DNA of 7,804 bases, taken from NCBI GenBank assembly GCA_050010255.1, contig JBEKLJ010000169.1:1-7804 (forward strand), given 5' to 3'. The translations under genes were made by a program, and so were the position numbers. Position 1 is the first letter of the stretch. Each line of letters opens with the position of its first letter. Below are positions 1-6,326 of this stretch, one piece after another. Origin of the DNA: JBEKLJ01 sp050010255 (GTDB lineage: Bacteria; Acidobacteriota; Terriglobia; Bryobacterales; Bryobacteraceae). Below the pieces are notes generated by a model that saw only the letters and a list, made by a program, of their open reading frames with translations, did no database searches and was not told where the DNA came from.

Positions 1-1074
1 GAGGGCGGCCAGTCCAGCCTGGACGTCTACCTGGCCATCCCGCCCTACCGCGAGCGCGGCCTCAACGTCTCCATCGGACGGCAGGCGGCCGACACCCGCT
101 ACCTGGCCGAGGTGGCCGTTGTCCGCGACGAGAATACAGGCGCCGGCGAGAAACCCATCCAGGTCGCACAGAAGAACTTCCGCCTCCTGATGGAGGGGGA
201 GAGCCGCCAGGGCATGTCCGCCCTGCGCATCGCCCGCCTCAGCCGCACCGCCTCAGGCAGCGTGGCCCTGGACGCCCGGTTTGTACCCCCGCTGCTCGAC
301 ATCTCGGCCAGCGACCACCTGGTTGCCATCGCCCGCCGCCTGGTCGAAATCCTTTCGGCCAAGAGCAGCATGCTGGCCGGGATGCGCCGCCAGAAAAACC
401 AGAGCCTGGCCGACTTTACGGCCTCCGACATCGCCAACTTCTGGCTGCTCTACACCGTCAACACGCATTTCCCGTTGTTCCGGCACATCTTTGAGACCCG
501 CGGCGGGCACCCCGAGCGGCTCTACGGCATCATGCTGTCCCTGGCCGGAGCGCTGACCACGTTCTCCTTGAAGGTCCACCCCCGCGATCTGCCCCCCTAC
601 GATCACGACGAGCTGGAGACCTGCTTCACGGACCTGGATGAGAAACTTCGCTTCCTGCTCGACACGGTCGTTCCCAGCAACTTCATTTCCCTGCCCCTCA
701 AGCTGGTGCAGCCGTCCATTTACGCCGCCGCCCTATCCGACGACAAGTACTTGAAGAACACCAAGATGTACCTGGCCATCCAGGCGGAGATGAACGAGGC
801 CGAGCTCATCACCAAGACCCCGCAGCTCATCAAGGTCTGCTCGGCCACCCACATCGAGCATCTGGTGCGCCAGGCACTGCCCGGAATCACCTTGACGCAC
901 GTCGCCCGGCCCCCCGCCTCCATCCCCGTGAAGCTGAACTACCAGTACTTCAGCCTGAACCAGTCCGGCGGGGCCTGGGAGGCGGTCTTGCGTGCGCGAA
1001 ACCTGGCGGCCTACGTCCCGGGCGATCTCCCCAATCCGCAGCTCGAGCTGGTCATCCTGCTGCCCGTGGCCTAG
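1..1074 (+). CDS. tssK: Type VI secretion baseplate protein TssK, 3' part
   Basis: TssK is the cytoplasmic baseplate subunit that links the TssEFG wedges to the inner-membrane complex (TssL/TssM) of the type VI secretion system. The reading frame is open from base 1, so the start lies outside the window; 357 residues are visible against about 440-450 for the family, so roughly the first 90 are missing. Seen in order (numbered from the first visible codon): the end of the N-terminal shoulder beta-sandwich (about 1-105, including GRQAADTRYLAEV and NFRLLMEGES); a helical neck (about 105-205) with the typical pattern LLYTVNTHFPLFRHIFE then HPERLYGIMLSLAG; and the C-terminal head (about 225-357) with YFSLNQSGGAWEAV and a final LELVILLPVA. 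The head is the part known to contact TssL. The stop TAG is 12 bases from the stop of a convergent gene, and no tssL follows. The family call is by motif recognition and is confident. Confidence 0.93.
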   Translation, partial: EGGQSSLDVYLAIPPYRERGLNVSIGRQAADTRYLAEVAVVRDENTGAGEKPIQVAQKNFRLLMEGESRQGMSALRIARLSRTASGSVALDARFVPPLLDISASDHLVAIARRLVEILSAKSSMLAGMRRQKNQSLADFTASDIANFWLLYTVNTHFPLFRHIFETRGGHPERLYGIMLSLAGALTTFSLKVHPRDLPPYDHDELETCFTDLDEKLRFLLDTVVPSNFISLPLKLVQPSIYAAALSDDKYLKNTKMYLAIQAEMNEAELITKTPQLIKVCSATHIEHLVRQALPGITLTHVARPPASIPVKLNYQYFSLNQSGGAWEAVLRARNLAAYVPGDLPNPQLELVILLPVA

Positions 1075-1086
1075 CTCCCTGTAAAA

Positions 1087-1974
1087 TCAGCGAGTTGCAT
1101 CCGCAGAGGCGGGCGCCGATAGCAGCCAGCGCAGGTTCCACCCGCAAATCGTGCTGGCTTGGAACTTGTCGCCGCCGGGACCGGGCCAGTGCGTCTCCAG
1201 GCTCACCCAGCCGCTGTAGCCGTCGGCCAGCAGCGCGGCGAATTGCCCTTTCCAATCGATCGCGCACGCCCCCAGCGGCCCCCAGGCGGGCTTATGCGGC
1301 GCCTCCAGGTAGCAGTCCTTGGCGTGCACGTGGGCGATGGCGCCCGCGGGCAGCCGGACGTACCCGTCCGGGAAGGGGACCTCGCCCCCCACGTACGCGT
1401 TGGCCGGATCCCATATCAGGCGCAAGTTGGGGTGATTCACGGCCGCCAGCACGCGCGCGGCGTCCTCGCCGGTCGAGACGTTGCAGGCGTGCTCGTTCTC
1501 GAGGCCAATGATCAGGTTCTCCCGGGCCGCCTTCTCGGCCAGGGCGCCGAGCGCCTCGACGATGCGCCCGAAGCACCTGGCCGGCTCCACCGTGCGCCAG
1601 TAGGAGAACACGCGGATGATGCGCGCGCCGGTCGCGTGCGCAATCTCAAAGGCGCGCTCGGCCAGGCGCGGCTGGTCCGCATACGTGTGCCGGGAGCCGA
1701 AGACGTCCTGCTGGAAGCGCGCATCGATCGGCGGGGCATCCGGCAGCACGCACTTGAGCAGCGGCGAGGAGAGCGCGACAACCGCCAACCCGTGCGCCGC
1801 GCACACGCCGCGGGCGCGTCCCACCTCCTCGTCGCTCAAATCCAGGACGTTCTTGCCGAAAACGACGCGCAACTCGGCTCCTGTCATGCCGATCGAGGCC
1901 ATGGCCCGCGCGGCCTCCGGCAAGTCCGGGCCGAACTCATCGGTGATCGCCGCGATTCGGAGTCTGGGTTCCAT
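1087..1974 (-). CDS. TIM-barrel sugar-phosphate isomerase/epimerase (xylose-isomerase-like, AP_endonuc_2 family)
   Basis: A 295-residue protein, close to the family's usual 260-300. The fold is recognisable from beta-strand motifs that carry the metal and substrate ligands of the IolE/IolI/tagatose-epimerase superfamily: LIIGLENEH (E159), LRLIWDPAN (D189), IAHVHAKD (H215/H217, K219, D220) and GWVSLETHW (E260). These suggest a divalent-metal enzyme that isomerises or epimerises a sugar, sugar phosphate or inosose; the substrate cannot be read from sequence. There is no signal peptide, so it is cytoplasmic. The frame stays open upstream to 2217, but that stretch is arginine-rich and is an antisense reading of the next gene. 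The start at 1974 gives MEPRLRIAAITDEFG, the normal first beta-strand. No Shine-Dalgarno precedes it; TACAAT lies 9 bases upstream of the ATG, so a leaderless or translationally coupled start is possible. It sits 47 bases downstream of the small membrane protein gene on the same strand. Confidence 0.88.
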   Translation of the reverse strand: MEPRLRIAAITDEFGPDLPEAARAMASIGMTGAELRVVFGKNVLDLSDEEVGRARGVCAAHGLAVVALSSPLLKCVLPDAPPIDARFQQDVFGSRHTYADQPRLAERAFEIAHATGARIIRVFSYWRTVEPARCFGRIVEALGALAEKAARENLIIGLENEHACNVSTGEDAARVLAAVNHPNLRLIWDPANAYVGGEVPFPDGYVRLPAGAIAHVHAKDCYLEAPHKPAWGPLGACAIDWKGQFAALLADGYSGWVSLETHWPGPGGDKFQASTICGWNLRWLLSAPASADATR

Positions 1975-2021
1975 CACCGTGCTATTGTATTGCGGCAGCG
2001 GCACCCACCGCCGGCGGCACG

Positions 2022-2387
2022 CTACTGCGGCGTGAGCCGCGCAGACGCAAGGGCCGGCTGCTTGAAGACGACTGTCGTGAAGAACTCGATCATCAACCCG
2101 AATATCGCATTGCCGATAGGACTGACCAGCAGCATTCCCACTCCCACATTCATGAAAAGGAAATAGGAGAAGATCGATCCGACCACCAGCCCCATGACGA
2201 TGCCGTTCCAGGCCCAACGCAGTTTCAGCCCAGACGCGCCAATAGCAAAGCCCATCACTGCCCTATTCAGCAAGATCCACACCAAAGAGACAGCGGTGAG
2301 CTTCAGCATGCCGCTAGAGAACATCAAGGTTGCACAAATCACGCCTGCAACCAAGCCGAACAAAGTAGCAATCGCAATCCGCTTCAT
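2022..2387 (-). CDS. Small four-helix integral membrane protein, unknown function
   Basis: A 121-residue, very hydrophobic protein. Predicted membrane segments lie at about residues 4-23, 30-50, 59-78 and 82-108. The helices are rich in Gly, Ala, Met, Phe, Val and Leu, and the few charges (K29, R42, K55, R57, E101, K109) sit at or near helix ends, with a short polar tail. The patterns LNRAVMGFAIGASGLKLRWAW and IEFFTTVVFKQ look conserved in type, but I do not recognise a named family and assign no function. The ATG at 2387 is preceded by AGAGGT (2391-2396 on the complement), a good although closely spaced ribosome binding site that fixes the start. The isomerase gene follows 47 bases later, so the two may be co-transcribed. 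Base composition is clearly lower in G+C than tssK (29/60 in a counted row against 40/60), which hints at separate ancestry. An internal-membrane sensor, channel or permease-like role is possible but unsupported. Confidence 0.82.
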   Translation of the reverse strand: MKRIAIATLFGLVAGVICATLMFSSGMLKLTAVSLVWILLNRAVMGFAIGASGLKLRWAWNGIVMGLVVGSIFSYFLFMNVGVGMLLVSPIGNAIFGLMIEFFTTVVFKQPALASARLTPQ

Positions 2388-2617
2388 TTGACCTCTTCCG
2401 CTCCGGACACACGCGCGCTCGCGCTCCGATTAGCGATACGCCCCAACGTGATCTAAAGTTCCGCAGTTTTTTGGCAGCTTCTTGAACGCCTGCTCCCGAC
2501 TCGGGAATCAAGCGCCGCGTCTTGCGGGGGCGAAAACGGCTCCCGGAGGAAGAACTGCCAGTCGCAGGATCAAAGGATGGCGGCTGAGTGTATACTGGCA
2601 GGAATCCGGAATCTAGA
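2388..2617. other. Intergenic region with no supported gene
   Basis: About 230 bases between the small membrane protein gene (leaving leftwards) and the gene fragments to the right. Frames open here, on either strand, are short or arginine/serine-rich and show no family motif. The promoter of the minus-strand gene should lie here, but I found no convincing -35/-10 pair. On the plus strand TATACT at 2591-2596 resembles a -10 box and lacks a good -35 at the right distance. The adjoining bases 2601-2627 are rich in short palindromes (TCCGGA, TCTAGA) and GGAAT repeats. Confidence 0.5.
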
Positions 2618-2725
2618 ATGGAAATCCCGGCTTGCGACATGGGCGGCAGCGCCACTACCTCCCAGATGGCCGAGGCCGTGGCCCGGCACGCCGCGTTTGG
2701 AGTCAGGACCGGCTGCGTGCGTTAA
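2618..2725 (+). pseudogene. Apparent C-terminal remnant of an isocitrate/isopropylmalate dehydrogenase
   Basis: The frame open from 2588 to the TAA at 2723-2725 contains the stretch DMGGSATTSQMAEAV followed by ARHAA. This closely resembles the last helix region of the isocitrate/isopropylmalate dehydrogenase family, which normally reads like TPDLGGTATTSEMTDAV and lies just before the C-terminus. Only about 30 residues of the roughly 340-residue enzyme remain and nothing of the family is recognisable upstream, so if the match is real this is a dead 3' fragment. The natural-looking stop and the 37-base gap to the next fragment suggest an ancestral gene junction was preserved. The match is short and was made by eye, so chance similarity remains possible. 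The ATG at 2618 is the nearest start in frame and is not claimed to be used. Confidence 0.42.
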
Positions 2726-2762
2726 TGAGAGTAGGCGCTACAGCAGCCTGGAAACCCCCACC

Positions 2763-2890
2763 ATGGACATCGTTGCTCACGGACTATCGGCCGCGGCGCG
2801 CGGCGCGCGGAAGAAGGTTGGCCGGCGGATCAGCGCCGGCTGGACCACGGCGTGGGGCGTCTTCCCCGACCCCTTCGCCTTCACCAATCA
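2763..2890 (+). pseudogene. N-terminal remnant of a YdjM/DUF457-like membrane metal-dependent hydrolase
   Basis: From ATG 2763 the translation begins MDIVAHGLSAAARGARKK and continues to GWTTAWGVFPDPFAFT. This is the typical N-terminus of small multi-pass 'metal-dependent hydrolase' proteins (YdjM/DUF457 type), which start with D..(T/A)HG/A and carry a VFPD motif about 35 residues in; the Asp and His of these motifs are thought to bind metal. Similarity ends at about base 2888, where family members would continue with a first hydrophobic helix. Here the frame instead passes through NHTVHSKARNPFP into the signal peptide of the arabinofuranosidase. The normal protein is about 170-220 residues, so four fifths are missing. 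No Shine-Dalgarno is visible before the ATG. It is most likely a leftover of a neighbouring gene interrupted when the glycosidase operon arrived. The alternative is a true 44-residue extension of the downstream protein. Confidence 0.55.
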
Positions 2891-2894
2891 CACC

Positions 2895-4991
2895 GTGCAT
2901 TCGAAAGCCAGAAATCCGTTTCCGACAACGCTGCTTCTGTTCGCAGCGGCACTTCTTCTGTCAACGGTCTGTTCCGCTCAGAACAAGCCCGTGAACGCGA
3001 CTATCGACGCGTCGAAGACCGGAGCTCCGATATCGAGGTATATCTACGGCCAGTTTCTCGAGCACATCGGAGGACTCGTCAACACCGGTATATGGGCCGA
3101 GATGCTGGATGACCGGAAGTTTTACTATCCGATCAATTCGCACCCTCCGGCCGAGCCGCCTTCCGCGAATCCGATGAGGCGCCCCCCACTACGTCACTGG
3201 ACGCCGATTGGCGGCGACGAGTTCGTGACCATGGACACGAATCACCCCTACGTTGGCAATCACACACCGGCGGTGAAGCTCAGCGCGAGGGATGTGCGCG
3301 GGTTTCAGCAAGCCGGGCTGGCGGTGCGGAAAGGTAAATCCTACTCGGGACGCATCGTGCTCGCGGGGACGCCGGGCACAACCGTGAAGGTCACTCTAGC
3401 GTGGGGAGATGCAGCAGGGGATCGGCAGACCGTCGTCATCGACAAAGTCGGCGCCGGCTACCAGAAGTTCCCGCTGCGATTCAAGGCCGAGGGCGATAGC
3501 GATAACGCCCGGCTCGAGATTGTGGCAACCGGCGCCGGCGTCCTGCACGTGGGGGCGGTATCGTTGATGCCGGCCGGCAACGTACAAGGCTTCCGCGCAG
3601 AGGTCATCGCAGCGCTCAAGCAACTTCATTCGGGCGTGTATCGCTTCCCCGGCGGGAACTTCGTTTCGGGGTACGAGTGGCGTGACGCGATCGGGGATCC
3701 GGACAAGCGTCCGCCCATCATGGACCACGTGTGGCACGCGGTTCAGCCGAACGACGTCGGCACGGACGAGTTCATGACGCTGTGTCGGCTGCTGGACGTT
3801 GAACCCTACATCACGGTCAACGCCGGCTTCGGCGATGCCTGGTCGGCGGCCCAGCTTGTCGAGTATGCCAACGGTGCGGTCACCACGCCGATGGGACGGC
3901 TGCGTGCCGCGAATGGTCATCCGCAACCGTACAAGGTGAAGTTCTGGGGCGTCGGCAATGAGCCCTGGGGCGACTGGCAACTGGGCTTCATTCCGGTTGC
4001 GCAGTTTGAACTGAAACACAACATGTTCGCCGAAGCAATGCGGAAGGTGGATCCGACCATCAGGCTTATCGCCGCCGGCGCGATGCCCGACGACATGACC
4101 GGCGCAAAGCAGGCCAAGCGCCTCAATGGCCAGATCGTTCCGGATTATCTCTCAGCGGGTGACTGGAGCGGCAACCTGCTGGCTCACTGCCTCGACAATA
4201 TCGATCTGCTCAGCGAGCACTACTACGCCACCGCCGGCCAGCGCTTCGACAACGAGAAAGGCGAGAAGGTTCCAACGGGCCCGCAGACTTTGGTCGAATG
4301 GGAGCGCGCGCCGGCTTCTCTCGTTCGGGTGAAATACGAACATTATCAGGAGTACCTGAACCGCATCCCCGGTTTGAGGGCGAAGCCCGTGCCCATCAGC
4401 CTGGACGAATGGGCTTACATCGGAGCTCCGCCGAATTCTTACAAGGTTGCGCCGGCCTACGCCTGGGCGTTTCACGAGATGTTCCGGCATTCCGACCTGT
4501 ATCAGTTAGGCGCATTCACGTTCGCGACGGCGATGATCAGCGAGAATCGGACCGATGCCGTTCTGAACCCCACTGGCCTGCTGTTCAAGATGTATCGCGA
4601 CCACTTCGGTTCGATACCGGTGGAGGTATCGGGAGACTCGCCGCAGCCGAAGCCGGCCTGGCCGCCTGGAGGCAACCAGCCGAGAGTCAATCCCGGCAGC
4701 GACACGTATCCGCTGGATGTGAGCGCGGCCTTCAGGGAGGATCGGAGGACGCTGACGTTCGCTGTGCTGAATCCATCGGACTCCGAGCAGCGACTGAAGC
4801 TCTCGATCAACGGAGTGAAGCTCGCGAGCCCCGGGCATCTGTGGCGCATGGCGCCGCCGTCTGTGGACGCAACCGTTACGGTGGGGCAGAAGCCGGGCGT
4901 CGAGGTCGAAGAGCATGGACAGGTGACCATACCCGATACGATGGCCGTCCCGCCATTCAGCGTCAGTATCTATTCGTTTGCGGTGGAGTAG
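2895..4991 (+). CDS. Secreted alpha-L-arabinofuranosidase, glycoside hydrolase family 51
   Basis: Releases terminal alpha-L-arabinofuranosyl groups from arabinoxylan, arabinan or related oligosaccharides, by the retaining mechanism known for GH51. With the GTG at 2895 it is 698 residues. A signal peptide (basic VHSKAR start, core TTLLLFAAALLLSTV, cleavage after CSA at about residue 28) sends it to the periplasm or outside. The mature start reads RYIYGQFLEHIGG. A carbohydrate-binding-like beta domain follows (about 120-227). The catalytic barrel carries RFPGGNFVSGYEWRDAIG (from about 250), the acid/base E356 in VGNEPWG and the nucleophile E505 in SLDEWAY. The C-terminal beta domain ends VSIYSFAVE. 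No ATG lies between the signal peptide and the barrel, so the start is either GTG 2895 (no clear RBS) or ATG 2763, which would add the YdjM-like fragment and bury the signal peptide. The esterase gene follows after 9 bases. The family call is firm; the start is not. Confidence 0.9.
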   Translation: MHSKARNPFPTTLLLFAAALLLSTVCSAQNKPVNATIDASKTGAPISRYIYGQFLEHIGGLVNTGIWAEMLDDRKFYYPINSHPPAEPPSANPMRRPPLRHWTPIGGDEFVTMDTNHPYVGNHTPAVKLSARDVRGFQQAGLAVRKGKSYSGRIVLAGTPGTTVKVTLAWGDAAGDRQTVVIDKVGAGYQKFPLRFKAEGDSDNARLEIVATGAGVLHVGAVSLMPAGNVQGFRAEVIAALKQLHSGVYRFPGGNFVSGYEWRDAIGDPDKRPPIMDHVWHAVQPNDVGTDEFMTLCRLLDVEPYITVNAGFGDAWSAAQLVEYANGAVTTPMGRLRAANGHPQPYKVKFWGVGNEPWGDWQLGFIPVAQFELKHNMFAEAMRKVDPTIRLIAAGAMPDDMTGAKQAKRLNGQIVPDYLSAGDWSGNLLAHCLDNIDLLSEHYYATAGQRFDNEKGEKVPTGPQTLVEWERAPASLVRVKYEHYQEYLNRIPGLRAKPVPISLDEWAYIGAPPNSYKVAPAYAWAFHEMFRHSDLYQLGAFTFATAMISENRTDAVLNPTGLLFKMYRDHFGSIPVEVSGDSPQPKPAWPPGGNQPRVNPGSDTYPLDVSAAFREDRRTLTFAVLNPSDSEQRLKLSINGVKLASPGHLWRMAPPSVDATVTVGQKPGVEVEEHGQVTIPDTMAVPPFSVSIYSFAVE

Positions 4992-5000
4992 AGGACATCG

Positions 5001-6077
5001 ATGCGAACCCCGAAACTGTATGGCGTGATGTTGCTGGGATCGGCGCTCGCTTTGGGCCCGAGTCTTGCGGCACAGGTGCAGACCGAAGTGCCTCCAGTGG
5101 TGCCGGGCGCAAAACCCGTAACGGTGGAACGCATCAAGGTTCACGGGAAGGCCCTCGAAGGCAATCTGGAAGGCGATGCAGCAGATCGTGACGTGTTCGT
5201 CTTCCTGCCGCCCAGCTACGCCACTGAGAGGGACCGGCGTTACCCGGTAGTCTATGCATTGCACGGTTACTCGATCGGCGCCGAGCAGTGGACGCACGAG
5301 ATCCATGTGCCGCAGACCATCGAAGGCGCTTTCGCCCTTGGCGCGAAGGAGATGATCGTCGTGCTGCCCGATTCGAAAACCGTGCACAACGGCTCCATGT
5401 ATTCTAGTTCGGTCACCACGGGAGATTTCGAGCGGTTCGTCTTTCACGATCTGGTTGCATACATCGACGCGCACTACCGCACGATTCCGGAGCGCACGAG
5501 CCGGGGCCTGGTCGGTCATTCCATGGGCGGCTACGGCGCAGCGCGCATCGGCATGAAGCACTCCGATGTGTTCGGCAGCCTGTACATCATGAGCCCGTGC
5601 TGCCTGTCGGCCCGTCCCGCGGACCCCGCGAACACGGACCTGGAAAAGGCGGTGGAGGCTGCGAAGACGCCTGCGGATACGGCGAACCTGCCGTTCTTTT
5701 CGCGCGCTCAGCTTGCCACGGCGGCGGCATGGTCACCCGATCCGAAGAACCCGCCGTTCTATTTCGATCTGCCGACGAAGAACGGCGTACCTCAACCGGA
5801 TGTGCTCGCGAAATGGGCGGCGAATGCACCGCTGGCGTTCATCGACCAGTACATCGGCAACCTGCGGCAGTATCGCGCCATCGCGATCGATGTGGGCGAC
5901 CAGGATGGCTTGAAGGTCGACACCGGCAAGCTGCATGAAGTGCTCGATAGGTACGGGATCGCACATACCTTTGAGATCTATCACGGTACCCATACGAGCG
6001 TGGTCGCCGATCGCTTCCAGAACCACGTCCTGCCGTTTTTCAGCGGGAATCTGTGCTCGGGCGCGAATTGCGAATGA
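5001..6077 (+). CDS. Secreted alpha/beta-hydrolase esterase, CE1 / esterase-D-like (PF00756 type)
   Basis: A 358-residue exported serine esterase. The signal peptide (RTPK, core LYGVMLLGSALALG) has a likely cleavage after LAA at residue 24. Motifs are in family order: VFVFLPPSYA, the oxyanion-hole region VVYALHGYS (81-91), the nucleophile S174 in GLVGHSMGGYGA, an acidic stretch IDVGDQDGL (D300 or D302 as catalytic Asp) and H331 in YHGTHTSVVADRF. Cysteines C200/C201 and C352/C357 could form disulfides outside the cytoplasm. The family includes feruloyl and acetyl-xylan esterases, antigen-85-like acyltransferases and S-formylglutathione hydrolase. Signal peptide plus the GH51 neighbour favour a polysaccharide side-chain esterase (feruloyl or acetyl), but the substrate is inferred. 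The start is set by AGAGGA at 4990-4995, five bases before the ATG, overlapping the stop of the arabinofuranosidase gene; the two genes form an operon. The next start codon, with GAGG overlapping this gene's stop, lies 7 bases downstream. Confidence 0.88.
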   Translation: MRTPKLYGVMLLGSALALGPSLAAQVQTEVPPVVPGAKPVTVERIKVHGKALEGNLEGDAADRDVFVFLPPSYATERDRRYPVVYALHGYSIGAEQWTHEIHVPQTIEGAFALGAKEMIVVLPDSKTVHNGSMYSSSVTTGDFERFVFHDLVAYIDAHYRTIPERTSRGLVGHSMGGYGAARIGMKHSDVFGSLYIMSPCCLSARPADPANTDLEKAVEAAKTPADTANLPFFSRAQLATAAAWSPDPKNPPFYFDLPTKNGVPQPDVLAKWAANAPLAFIDQYIGNLRQYRAIAIDVGDQDGLKVDTGKLHEVLDRYGIAHTFEIYHGTHTSVVADRFQNHVLPFFSGNLCSGANCE

Positions 6078-6084
6078 GGTTTTC

Positions 6085-6165
6085 GTGAGATCGCGAAGTC
6101 TCCGCCTGTTTCTGCTGTCGCTGTGCCTCGGCGCGGCGGCCAGCGCCCGTGGCGCGCGCTCTTGA
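6085..6165 (+). pseudogene. Truncated third operon gene: a signal peptide followed by a stop
   Basis: GTG 6085 is preceded by GAGG at 6076-6079 with five bases between, a good RBS that overlaps the esterase stop. The 26 codons encode basic RSRSLR, a hydrophobic core LFLLSLCLGAAA and an ASA cleavage site, a textbook Sec signal peptide, and then end at TGA six codons later. The tight spacing, RBS and signal peptide indicate a genuine third exported protein of the arabinofuranosidase-esterase operon whose mature part is gone. Codons 18-22 lie inside a 14-base sequence that recurs at 6417-6430, exactly 279 bases (93 codons) further on and in the same frame. Downstream of that second copy the frame runs open only to 6534 with no recognisable domain. 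A functional mini-peptide is the alternative. What the intact protein did cannot be told. Confidence 0.6.
6138..6151 (+). repeat. 14-base direct repeat, left copy
   Basis: GGCCAGCGCCCGTG is identical to 6417-6430. It falls inside the signal-peptide codons of the truncated third operon gene and brackets the 6152-6416 block of hairpins and repeated modules. It could be a duplicated target site or a recombination product; a 14-base match at this range is unlikely by chance, although high G+C raises the odds. Confidence 0.6.
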
Positions 6166-6213
6166 GCATGCCGCGTCGCCACTCCTGGCGACGTATGGCG
6201 AGCCCCGCATGCT
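6165..6213 (+). repeat. Nested hairpin after the truncated gene
   Basis: A perfect 8-base stem CGTCGCCA / TGGCGACG (6174-6181 and 6186-6193) closes a CTCC loop. Outside it, AGCATGC (6165-6171) can pair with GCATGCT (6207-6213), giving a second stem. It begins at the stop codon of the truncated third gene. No T-tract follows, so it is not a standard intrinsic terminator, but it could slow transcription, protect the operon mRNA 3' end or be part of the neighbouring repeat element. Confidence 0.6.
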
Positions 6214-6226
6214 GCTCGGTCAACCA

Positions 6227-6268
6227 CGTCCGCCCACTAGCCGAGCCGCGACCGGAAGGGAGCGGAGC
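6227..6268 (+). repeat. Intergenic repeat module, direct copy 1
   Basis: Bases 6227-6268 match 6327-6368 with two mismatches in 42 (6230/6330 and 6237/6337), a spacing of exactly 100. The 26-base core at 6243-6268 starts GAGCCGCGACCGG and ends AGCGGAGC. The style resembles short intergenic repeats that I recall as common in Acidobacteriota genomes; this is recollection, not a search. Confidence 0.8.
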
Positions 6269-6292
6269 CTTTCGCTTTCACACACGCAAACT

Positions 6293-6318
6293 GCTCCGCT
6301 TGCTGACGCGCGCGGCTC
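6293..6318 (-). repeat. Intergenic repeat module, inverted degenerate copy
   Basis: GCTCCGCT at 6293-6300 and CGCGGCTC at 6311-6318 are exact reverse complements of the two ends of the 26-base core at 6243-6268 and 6343-6368. Over the full 26 bases 20 positions match the reverse complement. It lies exactly 50 bases from each direct copy, so it can pair with either one and form two mutually exclusive stem-loops with 24-base loops. Confidence 0.7.
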
Positions 6319-6326
6319 AGCTTCAG

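Noticed and set aside
1159..2166. Long plus-strand frame opposite the isomerase gene
   Set aside because: It is antisense to a gene with clear metal-binding motifs, has no family pattern of its own, and is typical of mirror frames in GC-rich DNA.
1975..2217. Extension of the isomerase to a start at 2217
   Set aside because: It overlaps the end of the membrane protein gene in another frame, reads as Arg/His/Cys-rich filler, and the family begins at the strand just after the ATG at 1974.
2591..2596. TATACT as the -10 box of the glycosidase operon promoter
   Set aside because: No acceptable -35 at 16-18 bases, and it lies about 300 bases before the probable start, ahead of the gene fragments. 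A single hexamer is weak evidence.
2314..2655. Minus-strand 113-codon frame overlapping the membrane protein start
   Set aside because: It overlaps the supported gene in another frame, and its product is Ser/Arg-rich without motifs.
2577..2762. Extension of the arabinofuranosidase back to an ATG at 2577
   Set aside because: The extra residues are low-complexity Pro/Trp/Arg sequence out of frame with the dehydrogenase-like remnant, lie before a better start at 2763, and put the signal peptide more than 100 residues from the N-terminus.
4506..5561. Long minus-strand frame opposite the GH51 and esterase genes
   Set aside because: Composition rich in Arg, His and Cys, no motif, and it overlaps two well-supported genes on the other strand.
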